In this document: positions 1 through 6,945 of the stretch, in pieces
Numbering within the stretch: position 1 is the stretch's first letter
Layout: every line of letters starts with the position of its first letter
Assembly (NCBI GenBank): GCA_017501125.1
Contig: JAFVXN010000028.1
Location: forward strand, 1-15,230
Direction of reading: 5' to 3'
DNA from: Clostridia bacterium
GTDB lineage: Bacteria > Bacillota > Clostridia > Christensenellales > Borkfalkiaceae
DNA length: 15,230 nucleotides
Notes under the pieces: generated by a model
Seen by the model: only the letters and a program-made list of their open reading frames with translations
Told to the model about the DNA's origin: nothing
Databases searched by the model: none
Position numbers and translations under genes: made by a program

Positions 1-254
1 GGATTATCGACCGTTGCGAAGGCAAAGTTGACGCTCAAGAGACGGCTATCGGCTACCTTCCTTACGCAAAAGACATCAACATCGAGAACTGTGATTGCGA
101 TGCGGCTACCCTTGACAAGTTGCTCTACGTAGACAAAGCGCGTTGGGCGGCAGAGGCAGAAGAAATCACCCAATACTATGCAGATAACTTCGGCGACAAG
201 ATGCCTAAGGAAATCATGGAGAACCTTGAGATTCTTAAGAACAACTGCAAATAA
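1..254 (+). CDS. pckG: Phosphoenolpyruvate carboxykinase (GTP), C-terminal fragment
   Basis: Only the last 83 complete codons are in the window (reading frame from base 3, stop TAA at 252-254); the 5' part lies outside. The enzyme interconverts oxaloacetate plus GTP and PEP plus CO2 plus GDP in the cytoplasm, linking the TCA branch to glycolysis or gluconeogenesis. The visible tail has the family's C-terminal pattern: a basic 'R-C-E-G-K' stretch, then ETAIGYLP, a 'L-x-V-D-K-x-x-W-x-x-E' segment and an ending FGDKMP followed by a Leu-rich helix. Catalytic motifs are upstream and not visible. The assignment rests on recalled family resemblance of the C-terminus, so an unusual relative is possible but an unrelated protein is unlikely. 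The transcript would run through the palindromic element at 260-381 to the terminator at 404-436. Confidence 0.85.
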   Translation, partial: IIDRCEGKVDAQETAIGYLPYAKDINIENCDCDAATLDKLLYVDKARWAAEAEEITQYYADNFGDKMPKEIMENLEILKNNCK

Positions 255-259
255 TAATT

Positions 260-381
260 AAAAATTGTATATACGTCGCAATGCGTCGTCGAGTAGCGTC
301 TTTTGCTTGCTTGCGTACGTTTAGTACGCGCCCTACGCAAAAAGGACGTCTCTCCTTGTCTTGCTCGTATCTTCAATTTTT
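260..381. repeat. Imperfect 122-bp palindromic intergenic element
   Basis: The ends are perfect inverted 8-mers (AAAAATTG at 260-267, CAATTTTT at 374-381), and the outer 16 bases of the two arms match at 13 positions after reverse complementing. The centre is a perfect hairpin, GCGTAC at 313-318 and GTACGC at 324-329. The arms between are only partly complementary. It begins six bases after the pckG stop and would form a long irregular stem in that mRNA. No credible ORF lies inside. The architecture resembles a MITE or a REP/ERIC-type dispersed repeat, but only one copy is in the window, so its repetitive nature is inferred. Confidence 0.6.
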
Positions 382-403
382 ATAAATAAAAAGCGTATAA
401 GTG

Positions 404-436
404 GCGCAGTACTTCGTTGTACTGCGCTTCTTTTTG
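404..436 (+). terminator. Rho-independent terminator of pckG
   Basis: A perfect 9-bp stem (GCGCAGTAC at 404-412, GTACTGCGC at 419-427) with a six-base TTCGTT loop is followed by TTCTTTTTG. It ends the plus-strand transcript entering from pckG. Confidence 0.8.
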
Positions 437-451
437 CTCATGTCCGTCTAT

Positions 452-478
452 AACAAAAAGCCTCCTTTTGCAGGAGGC
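452..478 (-). terminator. Terminator of the minus-strand small RNA
   Basis: Read on the minus strand, GCCTCC (473-478), loop TGCAAAA, GGAGGC (460-465), then TTTTTGTTA. The T-run is on the minus side only, so it serves transcription coming from 605, not pckG. Confidence 0.75.
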
Positions 479-605
479 CTTCGTTGTGTTAAATTTTGCT
501 TAAAAAAGATAATCGCCTCGGGCTAACGCACCGGGGCAACTACCTTATGATAAGGGGGAAAATGATGAGTGATTTTTCGTATCAATCAGGTCGCACCCGA
601 TTGAC
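452..605 (-). ncRNA. Candidate structured small RNA, about 150 nt
   Basis: No ORF explains this stretch, yet on the minus strand it has a complete transcription unit: promoter at 612-640, predicted start near 605, and terminator at 452-478. In between are three hairpins in transcript order. Hairpin 1 pairs 596-604 with 582-590 (9 bp with one G-U, TGCGA loop). Hairpin 2 is CCTTA-TCA-TAAGG at 543-555. Hairpin 3 pairs 531-537 with 515-521 around a nine-base loop. A C-rich stretch, TTTTCCCCCTTATC at 549-562, is complementary to Shine-Dalgarno-like sequences and could act as an antisense seed. A competing long-range pairing is also possible: CGGGTGCGAC (590-599) with GTTGCCCCG (532-540), which would break hairpins 1 and 3. 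I do not recognise 6S, SRP, tmRNA, RNase P or a known riboswitch. There is no downstream minus-strand gene, which favours a trans-acting RNA over a leader. Confidence 0.65.
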
Positions 606-611
606 AACTAT

Positions 612-640
612 ATTCTACCACCACACTTATAAAAAGTAAA
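612..640 (-). promoter_or_regulatory. Sigma-A-type promoter of the small RNA
   Basis: Minus strand: -35 TTTACT (635-640), 17-bp spacer, -10 TAGAAT (612-617) preceded by TGG, which makes an extended -10. Predicted start is near 605. The same TTTACT box occurs before metG and the ferredoxin. Confidence 0.75.
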
Positions 641-722
641 ACAAATTACGACAAAATTTTCAAAAATATTTTATTGAATCTTATCAGACAAAAAATGTTA
701 AAAATTCACAAAAATACCCATC

Positions 723-765
723 CAAGGTTGTAAAAAAGGGTAAAACAGCCCAAAGTTGTAAAAAA
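723..765. repeat. Short direct repeat in the A/T-rich tail beyond spmB
   Basis: CAAGGTTGTAAAAAA (723-737) and CAAAGTTGTAAAAAA (751-765) match at 14 of 15 bases, 28 bp apart. They lie just past the spmB stop. I see no hairpin terminator for spmAB here; the transcript end would be T-rich but unstructured. Could be chance in A-rich DNA. Confidence 0.4.
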
Positions 766-776
766 ATAACAAAAAA

Positions 777-1292
777 TCAAAGAATGAGGCAGAGGGCGCA
801 ACCGACGACGACGGCGATAAGATAAGCAAAAAGCGAGATGATAAGAGCGGCGGTGAGCCGCTTTCTTTTTATGCCTGAAAAGTAGACGGCACCTACGTAA
901 AATACCGTCTCGGCGGCACCGTGAGCGACGCAGGCGCAACGCGCGATATAACTGTCTACGCCGTATTTTTCCAAGATGTCTGACAATAGGGCGATACTAC
1001 CGCTCCCTGAAAGGGGTTTGATTAAGATAAGTGGGGCGATTTCTTTCGGTACGCCGAAAAAGGAAAAAACGGGTGAGAGCCAGGTCACGAGAAGGTCGTT
1101 TAGGCCGCTGACGTCCAGCAGAGTGGACAGCATCGTGATGGAGGCAAGGTAAGGGAATATGGACACAATTAAGGGGATTGCCTTTTTTACCCCTTCTACA
1201 AAACTGTCGTAGATTTTAACTTTTTTGATGATGGCGAAAAGGAAGGAAAGGATAAAGATGAGGGGAATAATCAGGGCAAAAACAACGTTCAT
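777..1292 (-). CDS. spmB: Spore maturation protein B
   Basis: 171 residues, close to the family's usual length of about 175. In Bacillus the SpmA/SpmB pair is needed for proper dehydration of the spore core; both are inner-membrane proteins with a 'nucleoside recognition' (Gate) domain whose substrate is unclear. The sequence is strongly hydrophobic with about four to five membrane segments. It carries the expected PLSGSGSIALLSDIL block at about residues 93-107 and an AAETVFYV block near residue 126, corresponding to the family's G-S-x-E-T-x-F-Y-V motif. The start ATG (1290-1292) overlaps the spmA stop in an ATGA arrangement, so the two are translationally coupled. Its presence suggests a spore former, though spm-like genes also occur in some lineages with degenerate sporulation. 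Confidence 0.9.
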   Translation of the reverse strand: MNVVFALIIPLIFILSFLFAIIKKVKIYDSFVEGVKKAIPLIVSIFPYLASITMLSTLLDVSGLNDLLVTWLSPVFSFFGVPKEIAPLILIKPLSGSGSIALLSDILEKYGVDSYIARCACVAHGAAETVFYVGAVYFSGIKRKRLTAALIISLFAYLIAVVVGCALCLIL

Positions 1293-1891
1293 TTCGCACC
1301 TGCCCCCCTCTTTTTGCTTTTTTTGTGCAAAAACGGTGGCTTTTTATCGCGTAGGAACAGAAAGGTTAGCGCGATTCCCACGCCCGTGGATATCGCTGTG
1401 GAAAGAAGGGTGGGGATTAGGATATCGGTGGGATTGCCACTGCCGAGTGCCACGCGGATACCGATGACGGAGGTGGGGATGAGTTGCACGGACGTGGCGT
1501 TGACGACGAATAACATACAGGAGGAAAATTCTGCGTTTTTCGTCTTATCCAGCGCTTTTGCGGCGCGGATTCCGTAAGGGGTAGCCGCCCCACCGATGCC
1601 AAGCATATTAGCGGAGACGTTCATGCTGATACAGGAGAGAGCCTCCTCGTCGTCCGTCTTAAAGAGCGCTTTTGCGACGGGGCGAATAAGTTTTGATATG
1701 CCGCGCGTGACGCCGCTGTCCTCCCAGACCTGCATAAGTCCCAGCCAAACGGCGTACGAGGCGAGCAAGGCAACGCATAGCGTTGCGCTCTTGGAGGTTC
1801 CGTCTAAAAGGGCGGAGAGGAAGTTTTCGGGGTTAATAAAGCACAGCGCGACGGCGCACGCCAAGAACAAGCAGATAAAGATGACGTTCAT
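1289..1891 (-). CDS. spmA: Spore maturation protein A
   Basis: 200 residues, normal for SpmA, with about five membrane segments and a Gate-type domain. The diagnostic block NVSANMLGIGGAATPYGIRA lies at residues 91-110; most relatives have Asn where this has the second Gly of GIGG. The C-terminus is basic (KKPPFLHKKSKKR), consistent with a cytoplasmic tail. It is first in a two-gene operon with spmB. The chosen ATG at 1889-1891 is the only sensible start: an in-frame TAA lies two codons upstream. Its ribosome site is poor (AAGG one base before the ATG) and the ATG sits inside a 16-bp perfect palindrome (1889-1904). No sigma-A promoter was found upstream. A CATACCTT at 1897-1904 resembles a sporulation sigma-E -10 box, but I see no matching -35. 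Confidence 0.9.
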   Translation of the reverse strand: MNVIFICLFLACAVALCFINPENFLSALLDGTSKSATLCVALLASYAVWLGLMQVWEDSGVTRGISKLIRPVAKALFKTDDEEALSCISMNVSANMLGIGGAATPYGIRAAKALDKTKNAEFSSCMLFVVNATSVQLIPTSVIGIRVALGSGNPTDILIPTLLSTAISTGVGIALTFLFLRDKKPPFLHKKSKKRGAGAK

Positions 1892-1904
1892 ACCTTAAGG
1901 TATG
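1889..1904. repeat. 16-bp perfect palindrome over the spmA start codon
   Basis: CATACCTTAAGGTATG is identical to its own reverse complement and contains the spmA ATG. With no loop it is a poor RNA hairpin but a good two-fold site for a dimeric DNA-binding protein. It could also be chance. Confidence 0.6.
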
Positions 1905-1995
1905 CAAAAATACGCAGAAAAAGACTGTCTTTGGCGAAGAAGGGGGAAAAGTTTGTAAAAGTTGTGCGTCGGCGGGGAAAAGCCTCGCAAAATTA

Positions 1996-2024
1996 TTTAC
2001 TTTTAAGGACAAATGGTGTATAAT
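1996..2024 (+). promoter_or_regulatory. Promoter of the metG-tatD-rSAM-ksgA operon
   Basis: -35 TTTACT (1996-2001), 17-bp spacer, perfect -10 TATAAT (2019-2024). Predicted start near 2031. The leader to the metG ATG is only about 38 nt, too short for a T-box. Confidence 0.85.
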
Positions 2025-2036
2025 AAAACGGAAAAG

Positions 2037-2060
2037 TTGCCCCTTATGGGGCAAAGGGAG
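2037..2060 (+). promoter_or_regulatory. metG: Leader hairpin and ribosome site of metG
   Basis: A perfect 7-bp stem TTGCCCC (2037-2043) and GGGGCAA (2048-2054) with loop TTAT lies a few bases from the predicted 5' end and abuts the ribosome site AAAGGGAG (2053-2060), which is 8 bases before the ATG. The stem shares only AA with the ribosome site, so it probably stabilises the mRNA end rather than blocking translation. Confidence 0.6.
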
Positions 2061-2068
2061 TAATATTT

Positions 2069-4054
2069 ATGGATAAGAAACCCTATTATATCACGACGGC
2101 AATTGCGTATACCTCTGGCAAACCGCATATCGGCAACACGTACGAGGCGATTTTGGCGGATGCGATTGCGCGCTTTAAGCGCAAACAAGGCTACGACGTC
2201 TTTTTCCAGACTGGCACGGACGAACACGGTCAAAAAATTCAAGAAAAGGCTGAGGCGGCGGGGGTCACCCCACAGGCCTTCGTCGACGGCGTTGCAAAAG
2301 AAATTCGCGACATCTGGGATATGGTCGGCACCTCTTACGACAAGTTTATGCGTACGACGGACAAGGACCACGAAAAACAAGTGGCGGCGATGTTCAAAAA
2401 ATTCTACGAAAACGGCGATATTTACAAAGGGGAATACGAGGGTATGTACTGTACCCCGTGCGAATCCTTCTGGACGGAGAGCCAACTCGTCGACGGTAAG
2501 TGTCCCGATTGCGGCAGAGAGGTAAAGCCAGCAAAAGAAGAGGCGTATTTCTTCAAAATGGGCAAGTATGCGGATAGGCTGATTGCACACATCGAGAGCC
2601 ATCCAGAATTTATTCAGCCCGTCTCCCGCAAAAACGAGATGATGAACAACTTCCTTAAAAAGGGCTTGCAGGATCTTTGCGTGTCCCGTACCTCCTTCTC
2701 TTGGGGTATCCCCGTTGACTTCGATTCTCGTCACGTCGTATACGTCTGGCTGGACGCGCTCAGCAACTATATCACGGGGCTCGGCTACGACGTCTTCGGC
2801 AATCACGACGACAAATTTAACAAGTACTGGCCTGCCGATTTACATCTTATCGGTAAGGATATTTTGCGCTTCCACACCATTTATTGGCCCATCTTTTTGA
2901 TGGCGCTCGACCTGCCTTTGCCCAAGCAAATTTTTGGGCACCCTTGGCTCCTTCAAGGGGAGGGCAAAATGAGTAAATCTAAGGGCAACGTCATGTACGC
3001 GGACGACCTCGTGCGTCTCTACGGCGTGGATGCGGTACGCTATTTCGTCCTGCACGAGATGCCCTTTGACAACGACGGTCAAATCACGTGGGAGTTGGTG
3101 ACGGAAAGATTTAATTCTGATCTTGCCAACGTGCTCGGCAACCTCGTCAATCGTACCGTGGCGATGATTAACAAGTATTTCGGCGGCACGGTCACCGCGT
3201 CTAACGTAGCGACGGAAGAAGGTACGGATGGCGAATTCAAGGCTACCGTGTCTGCGACGAAGGATAAAGTGGTGGCGAAAGCGGACGACCTTCGTATCGC
3301 GGACGCTATCTTTGAGATCTTTACGCTGTTCCGTAGGGCTAACAAATATATCGACGAAACGATGCCTTGGGCGCTCGCGAAAGACGAGAGTAAAAAAGCA
3401 CGCCTCAACGACGTCCTTTATAACCTCACCGAGGCGATTATGACGGGCGCGTCCCTGCTCGATAGTTTTATGCCCTCTACCAGCGAGAAGATTTTCACCG
3501 CCTTTGGGCAAGCGGGCAGAAGCCTCGACGACTGTGGCAAATTCGGGCTTGCGGATAGCGTGACGGTACACGAAATCCCGCCTTTGTTCGCCCGTCTCGA
3601 TTTCAAAACCTTGCTCCCCGAGATTGAGAAAATCCGTCAAGAGCAAATGGCGTCCGTCGCGGCGGCACAACCTGCAAAGGCACCTGAAAAAGCGGTAGAA
3701 AACAAAAAGGAAGAAGAGAAAATGCCCGAAATTACGATAGACGATTTTGCGAAAGTGGAACTTAAGGTAGGCGAGATTATCGCCTGCGAAAAGGTGCCTA
3801 AATCCTCGAAATTGCTGCACGAAACGGTCAAATTCGGTGACGAAGTGCGCTCGGTGGTGTCGGGCATTGCAAAACATTACAAGCCGGAGGAGTTGATCGG
3901 CAAAAAGGTGGTATTCGTCACCAATTTGAAACCCGTCACCATCTGCGGCGTGTTGTCGCAAGGGATGATTCTCGCGGCTGAGGACGAGAACGGGGTGCTT
4001 TCCCTCGTCACGCCCGAAAAACAGGACATCGACAGCGGTGCGAAACTTGGCTGA
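2069..4054 (+). CDS. metG: Methionyl-tRNA synthetase with C-terminal tRNA-binding domain
   Basis: 661 residues, as expected for bacterial MetRS with the appended OB-fold domain. It charges tRNA-Met using methionine and ATP in the cytoplasm. Class I signature sequences are present: PHIGN at residues 19-23 (HIGH motif) and KMSKS at 300-304. A zinc knuckle is formed by C128, C131, C145 and C148, and the YVWLDAL core helix follows. The region at about 530-555 is a Lys/Ala/Glu-rich linker. Residues about 555-661 are the EMAP II/Trbp111-like tRNA-binding domain that dimerises some MetRS, with the VVSGIAKHY and SQGMILAA blocks. The ATG at 2069 has a strong ribosome site at 2053-2060. It is the first gene of a four-gene operon; its TGA is one base from the tatD ATG. 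Confidence 0.97.
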   Translation: MDKKPYYITTAIAYTSGKPHIGNTYEAILADAIARFKRKQGYDVFFQTGTDEHGQKIQEKAEAAGVTPQAFVDGVAKEIRDIWDMVGTSYDKFMRTTDKDHEKQVAAMFKKFYENGDIYKGEYEGMYCTPCESFWTESQLVDGKCPDCGREVKPAKEEAYFFKMGKYADRLIAHIESHPEFIQPVSRKNEMMNNFLKKGLQDLCVSRTSFSWGIPVDFDSRHVVYVWLDALSNYITGLGYDVFGNHDDKFNKYWPADLHLIGKDILRFHTIYWPIFLMALDLPLPKQIFGHPWLLQGEGKMSKSKGNVMYADDLVRLYGVDAVRYFVLHEMPFDNDGQITWELVTERFNSDLANVLGNLVNRTVAMINKYFGGTVTASNVATEEGTDGEFKATVSATKDKVVAKADDLRIADAIFEIFTLFRRANKYIDETMPWALAKDESKKARLNDVLYNLTEAIMTGASLLDSFMPSTSEKIFTAFGQAGRSLDDCGKFGLADSVTVHEIPPLFARLDFKTLLPEIEKIRQEQMASVAAAQPAKAPEKAVENKKEEEKMPEITIDDFAKVELKVGEIIACEKVPKSSKLLHETVKFGDEVRSVVSGIAKHYKPEELIGKKVVFVTNLKPVTICGVLSQGMILAAEDENGVLSLVTPEKQDIDSGAKLG

Positions 4055-4055
4055 T

Positions 4056-4841
4056 ATGCTTATTGACGTGCATTGTCACCTGACGGGCGACGATTACGAC
4101 GAGGTGGGCGGCTTAGACGAGGTGGTTCGCCGCGCGGTTGGCGAGGGCGTAGGACGCATGATTTGTAGCGGCTACGATATCGATACCTCGATGCAGGCGC
4201 GTGCGCTCGCTGAAAGGCACGAAGAGGTGTATTTTTCGGCGGGATTTCACCCTAGTGAATTAAAAAAATGGCGGGAACACGACCTCGATAGGCTGAGGGA
4301 GATTTGTCGCCACGAAAAGTGCGTCGCCGTGGGCGAAATCGGGCTCGATTATCACTTTGACGACAACCCTTCTAAAGAGGAACAGGCGGAAAAATTCGTC
4401 GCGCAGATGCGTCTTGCGGACGAGATGGGCTTGCCTATCGTCGTGCACAGTCGCGACGCGGCGCAGGACACTTTGGAGATTTTGAGAGAGCATAAGGACC
4501 TTATAAAAAAAGGCGGACTGTTGCATTGCTATTCCTATTCTGCGGAGATGCTACAAGATTTTTTGGCGTTGGGAATGTATTTTTCTTTTGGCGGGCCTTG
4601 TACGTTTAAGAATGCGAATAAGGTACAAAAATGCGTTCAATCCGTACCTGGTGGGCGGATTTTGACCGAAACGGACTGCCCGTACCTCTCTCCCGTGCCC
4701 AAAAGGGGGCAATTTCCAAACCAACCTTGCAACGTAGTGCATATTTTAAGGCAAATGGCGGATCTTCGCCAAGAAAATGAAAAGGAGTTGAAAAATCAAG
4801 TGTTGGATAACGCAAAACGCTTGTTTTTCAAATTGAAATAA
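4056..4841 (+). CDS. tatD: TatD family metal-dependent DNase/hydrolase
   Basis: 261 residues, a TIM-barrel amidohydrolase-fold nuclease; TatD proteins have 3'-5' exonuclease activity in DNA repair and quality control. All metal ligands are visible: H6 and H8 (DVHCH), E94 (GEIGLDYH), H131 (VVHSRDA), H157 (LLHCYS) and D207 (LTETDCPY). I chose ATG 4056, which gives the family-typical MLIDVHCHL start, over an in-frame GTG at 4038 inside metG. It begins one base after the metG stop and lacks a clear ribosome site of its own, implying translational coupling. The metG-tatD order is conserved across Bacillota. Confidence 0.94.
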   Translation: MLIDVHCHLTGDDYDEVGGLDEVVRRAVGEGVGRMICSGYDIDTSMQARALAERHEEVYFSAGFHPSELKKWREHDLDRLREICRHEKCVAVGEIGLDYHFDDNPSKEEQAEKFVAQMRLADEMGLPIVVHSRDAAQDTLEILREHKDLIKKGGLLHCYSYSAEMLQDFLALGMYFSFGGPCTFKNANKVQKCVQSVPGGRILTETDCPYLSPVPKRGQFPNQPCNVVHILRQMADLRQENEKELKNQVLDNAKRLFFKLK

Positions 4842-4842
4842 T

Positions 4843-5793
4843 ATGGAAGAAGAAAAGAAGAACGTGCAGAACGGTCAAAACGGTCAGGGGGGTAGAAATC
4901 GCCGCCGTAGACACCGTCACCATAAAGGGAACGGTGGCGCACAGGCGCAGGGCGGTCAAAACCAAAGCGCGCCCGTTGCCCAACAGACGGCAACACCCGA
5001 AGGGCAAAAGCAAGGCAACCAACCTCAAAAAGGTCAGCCTCAAGCCCAAAAGCAACCTCAAAAAGGGCAACCGCAAAAGCCCCAGCAAAAACCTCAACAA
5101 TCTGTTCAGCAAAAGGCGCAAAATCAGCCTCCTAAAAAGAAGGAAGAGCGTAAAAATCAGGCGAATAACGCGCAGGACAACCGCAAAGACACCTACGTGT
5201 ACGTCGTGGACGGCAATTTGTATATCAATTTGACCAACAAGTGCTGCAACGGCTGCGATTTTTGCGTGCGCAACGAAAGGACGAGTTATTACGGAAATTA
5301 TCTGTGGCTTCGCCACGGTGAGCCGACGGCGCAACAGGTGATTGCCGCGCTTAACGGCATGGGCGACTTAAAACGCTTTAAGGAAGGGGTATTTTGTGGG
5401 TTTGGCGAGCCGACCTATCGTATGGCGGAGATGCTCGCGGTGTGTGACTATTTGCACGAGAAGGGTTTGCAGACCCGTCTCAACACCAACGGGCAAGGCA
5501 ACCTTATCAATAAGCGGGATATCGTGCCTGAGATGAAGGGAAAGATTGATTTTGTCAACGTCTCCCTCAACGCCTCTTGCGCAGAGAAGTATCAGCCTAT
5601 GTGCCGTTCGCAATTCGGCACGGCTGGATTCGACGGCATGATTGAGTTCGCAAAACTTTGTAAAAAGAACTCTATCCCTTGCCGTTTCTCTATCGTGGAT
5701 TGTATCGGCGAGGAGGAGGTGGCGGCTTGTCAGTGTCTGGCAGATAGCGTCTCGATTCCTCTTTACGTGCGTAAATATATACAAGATTCCTAA
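4843..5793 (+). CDS. TatD-linked radical SAM protein with disordered N-terminal extension
   Basis: 316 residues in two parts. Residues about 1-115 are low complexity: an Arg/His cluster (RNRRRRHRHH, 18-27), then repeated Gln-Pro-Lys-Gly units, with few hydrophobic residues, so probably disordered and nucleic-acid binding. Residues about 117-316 form a compact radical SAM domain with the [4Fe-4S] motif C134-x3-C138-x2-C141, a FCGFGEPT motif (the SAM-contacting GGE-like element) and a TRLNTNGQGN strand. It fits the small radical SAM family usually encoded beside tatD (which I recall as TIGR04038); its substrate is unknown. The ATG at 4843 is one base after the tatD stop, so coupling is very tight. 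It precedes ksgA by 17 bp. Pairing of an Arg-rich tail with an rRNA methylase neighbour suggests an RNA or ribosome substrate, but that is inference. Confidence 0.85.
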   Translation: MEEEKKNVQNGQNGQGGRNRRRRHRHHKGNGGAQAQGGQNQSAPVAQQTATPEGQKQGNQPQKGQPQAQKQPQKGQPQKPQQKPQQSVQQKAQNQPPKKKEERKNQANNAQDNRKDTYVYVVDGNLYINLTNKCCNGCDFCVRNERTSYYGNYLWLRHGEPTAQQVIAALNGMGDLKRFKEGVFCGFGEPTYRMAEMLAVCDYLHEKGLQTRLNTNGQGNLINKRDIVPEMKGKIDFVNVSLNASCAEKYQPMCRSQFGTAGFDGMIEFAKLCKKNSIPCRFSIVDCIGEEEVAACQCLADSVSIPLYVRKYIQDS

Positions 5794-5810
5794 AAAAGGG
5801 GCAGGCAGGT

Positions 5811-6644
5811 ATGGATTTACGCTCCATTTTAGAAAAACACGGCTTTCAATTCAAAAAGCAATTCGGGCAGAATTTCTTGACGGACGTGAACTTGTTGGAC
5901 AGCATCGTGTCGGCTTCGGGGATCGACGAAGAGACGACGGTGGTGGAGATAGGTTGTGGCGCAGGGACGCTAACGCGCGCGATCGCCAAGAAGGCGAAAA
6001 AGGTATACGCCTTTGACGTAGACGTGAAATTGCAACCCGTCCTTGCGGAGACTTTGGCAGGGCTCGACAACGTCGAGGTTATCTTTCGAGATTTCAACAA
6101 ACTCGACTTAAAAGCCTTCGAAAAAGAAATCGGGGAATACGCAGTCGTCGCCAACTTGCCCTACTATATCACGACGCCGCTGGTCACGAAACTCTTAGAG
6201 GAGAGCGAACTGGTCAAGAGTGCGTCGATTATGGTGCAGGAGGAGGTTGCCCTTCGATTTTGTGCGCAAGAGGACACCGCAGATTACGGTGCGATAACCG
6301 CCGCGATTGCCTTGAAGGGTAAGGCGAAAATCATCAAAAAAGTGCCTCGCACGATGTTTATGCCTCGCCCGAACGTCGATTCCGCCGTCGTGAAAATTGA
6401 TTTTGAACGCGGAAGGATCCCCGTTTTGGACGAAAAAGCCTATAGGCAGACGGTTAAATGTGCTTTTTTGAACAGAAGGAAGACCCTCGAAAACAATTTA
6501 ATCAATTCGTTTGGCGTTTCCCGTGAAACATCTAAGGAAATTTTGAGCGCCGTAGGGGTGGACGAGAAGGCAAGAGGGGAGACTTTGTCTCCTGAGAGGC
6601 TTGCGAGCCTTGCTGACGAGTTGAAAAGGCGAGGAATACTGTAA
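5811..6644 (+). CDS. rsmA: 16S rRNA (adenine1518/1519-N6)-dimethyltransferase
   Basis: 277 residues, normal length (also called KsgA). It dimethylates two adjacent adenines in the 3'-terminal helix 45 of 16S rRNA late in 30S assembly, using SAM. Visible features are the FGQNFL substrate-binding motif (18-23), SAM-binding motif I EIGCGAGTLT (46-55), acidic D69 after strand 2, and the NLPY catalytic motif at 115-118. The C-terminal helical domain includes FLNRRKTL. It is last in the metG operon, 17 bp after the radical SAM gene, with GGCAGGCAGGT just before the ATG, and is followed by a strong terminator. Confidence 0.96.
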   Translation: MDLRSILEKHGFQFKKQFGQNFLTDVNLLDSIVSASGIDEETTVVEIGCGAGTLTRAIAKKAKKVYAFDVDVKLQPVLAETLAGLDNVEVIFRDFNKLDLKAFEKEIGEYAVVANLPYYITTPLVTKLLEESELVKSASIMVQEEVALRFCAQEDTADYGAITAAIALKGKAKIIKKVPRTMFMPRPNVDSAVVKIDFERGRIPVLDEKAYRQTVKCAFLNRRKTLENNLINSFGVSRETSKEILSAVGVDEKARGETLSPERLASLADELKRRGIL

Positions 6645-6670
6645 TCGGGTAGAAATTGTAAAAAACAATA

Positions 6671-6703
6671 AAAAAGCGTTGGCTTCATGCCAACGCTTTT
6701 TTT
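6671..6703 (+). terminator. Bidirectional terminator between ksgA and the XRE gene
   Basis: A perfect 9-bp stem AGCGTTGGC (6675-6683) and GCCAACGCT (6689-6697), loop TTCAT, is flanked by A-runs on the left and seven T on the right (6697-6703). The minus strand also gives a T-rich tail, so it can end both ksgA and the convergent XRE gene. Confidence 0.9.
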
Positions 6704-6728
6704 GCAAAAAATCAAAGAGAGGCGGAGA

Positions 6729-6941
6729 TTAAAGTTCCATACCTGCTAAAAAATCAATAGACACGTTGAAAAAGCGCGCGATTTTTTTCAAGTTGGACAA
6801 AGTCGGGTCCGCCCCGCCGAGTTCCCAAAGGCTAATCACCGATTTGCTCACGTCAAGTTCCTTGGCGAGTTGTACCTGCCCCAACCCCTTTTCCGTGCGC
6901 AACGCTTTCAATATTTCTCCAAATTCTTTTTTCGTATCCAT
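6729..6941 (-). CDS. XRE-family transcriptional repressor
   Basis: 70 residues, essentially a lone Cro/C1-type helix-turn-helix: helix 2 near VQLAKEL (23-29), recognition helix near SKSVISLWE (32-40), then the typical DPTLSNLKKIARFFNVSIDFLAG ending. No second domain, so a minimal DNA-binding protein that likely acts as a dimer. Two ATGs sit in tandem (6942-6944 and 6939-6941). I use the second because the -10 box TATAAT at 6946-6951 ends so close that the mRNA probably starts at or near this ATG, making it leaderless; upstream in-frame codons would lie inside the promoter and operators. It diverges from the zinc-ribbon genes, and two matching operators lie between (6954-6971, 6983-7000), so autoregulation and control of those genes is likely. 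Confidence 0.85.
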   Translation of the reverse strand: MDTKKEFGEILKALRTEKGLGQVQLAKELDVSKSVISLWELGGADPTLSNLKKIARFFNVSIDFLAGMEL

Positions 6942-6945
6942 CATA

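Noticed and set aside
562..639. Plus-strand 25-codon ORF with AAGGGGG before tandem ATGs inside the small-RNA locus
   Set aside because: No plus-strand promoter or terminator, and the ribosome-site-like run is the complement of the RNA's C-rich stretch. Composition does not look like a conserved peptide.
2003..3961. Long minus-strand ORFs across metG (267 and 373 codons)
   Set aside because: Antisense shadows of a G/C-rich, clearly conserved metG frame; no ribosome sites or family resemblance.
4038..4055. Upstream GTG start for tatD
   Set aside because: It lies inside metG and gives a non-family N-terminus; ATG 4056 yields the standard MLIDVHCHL.
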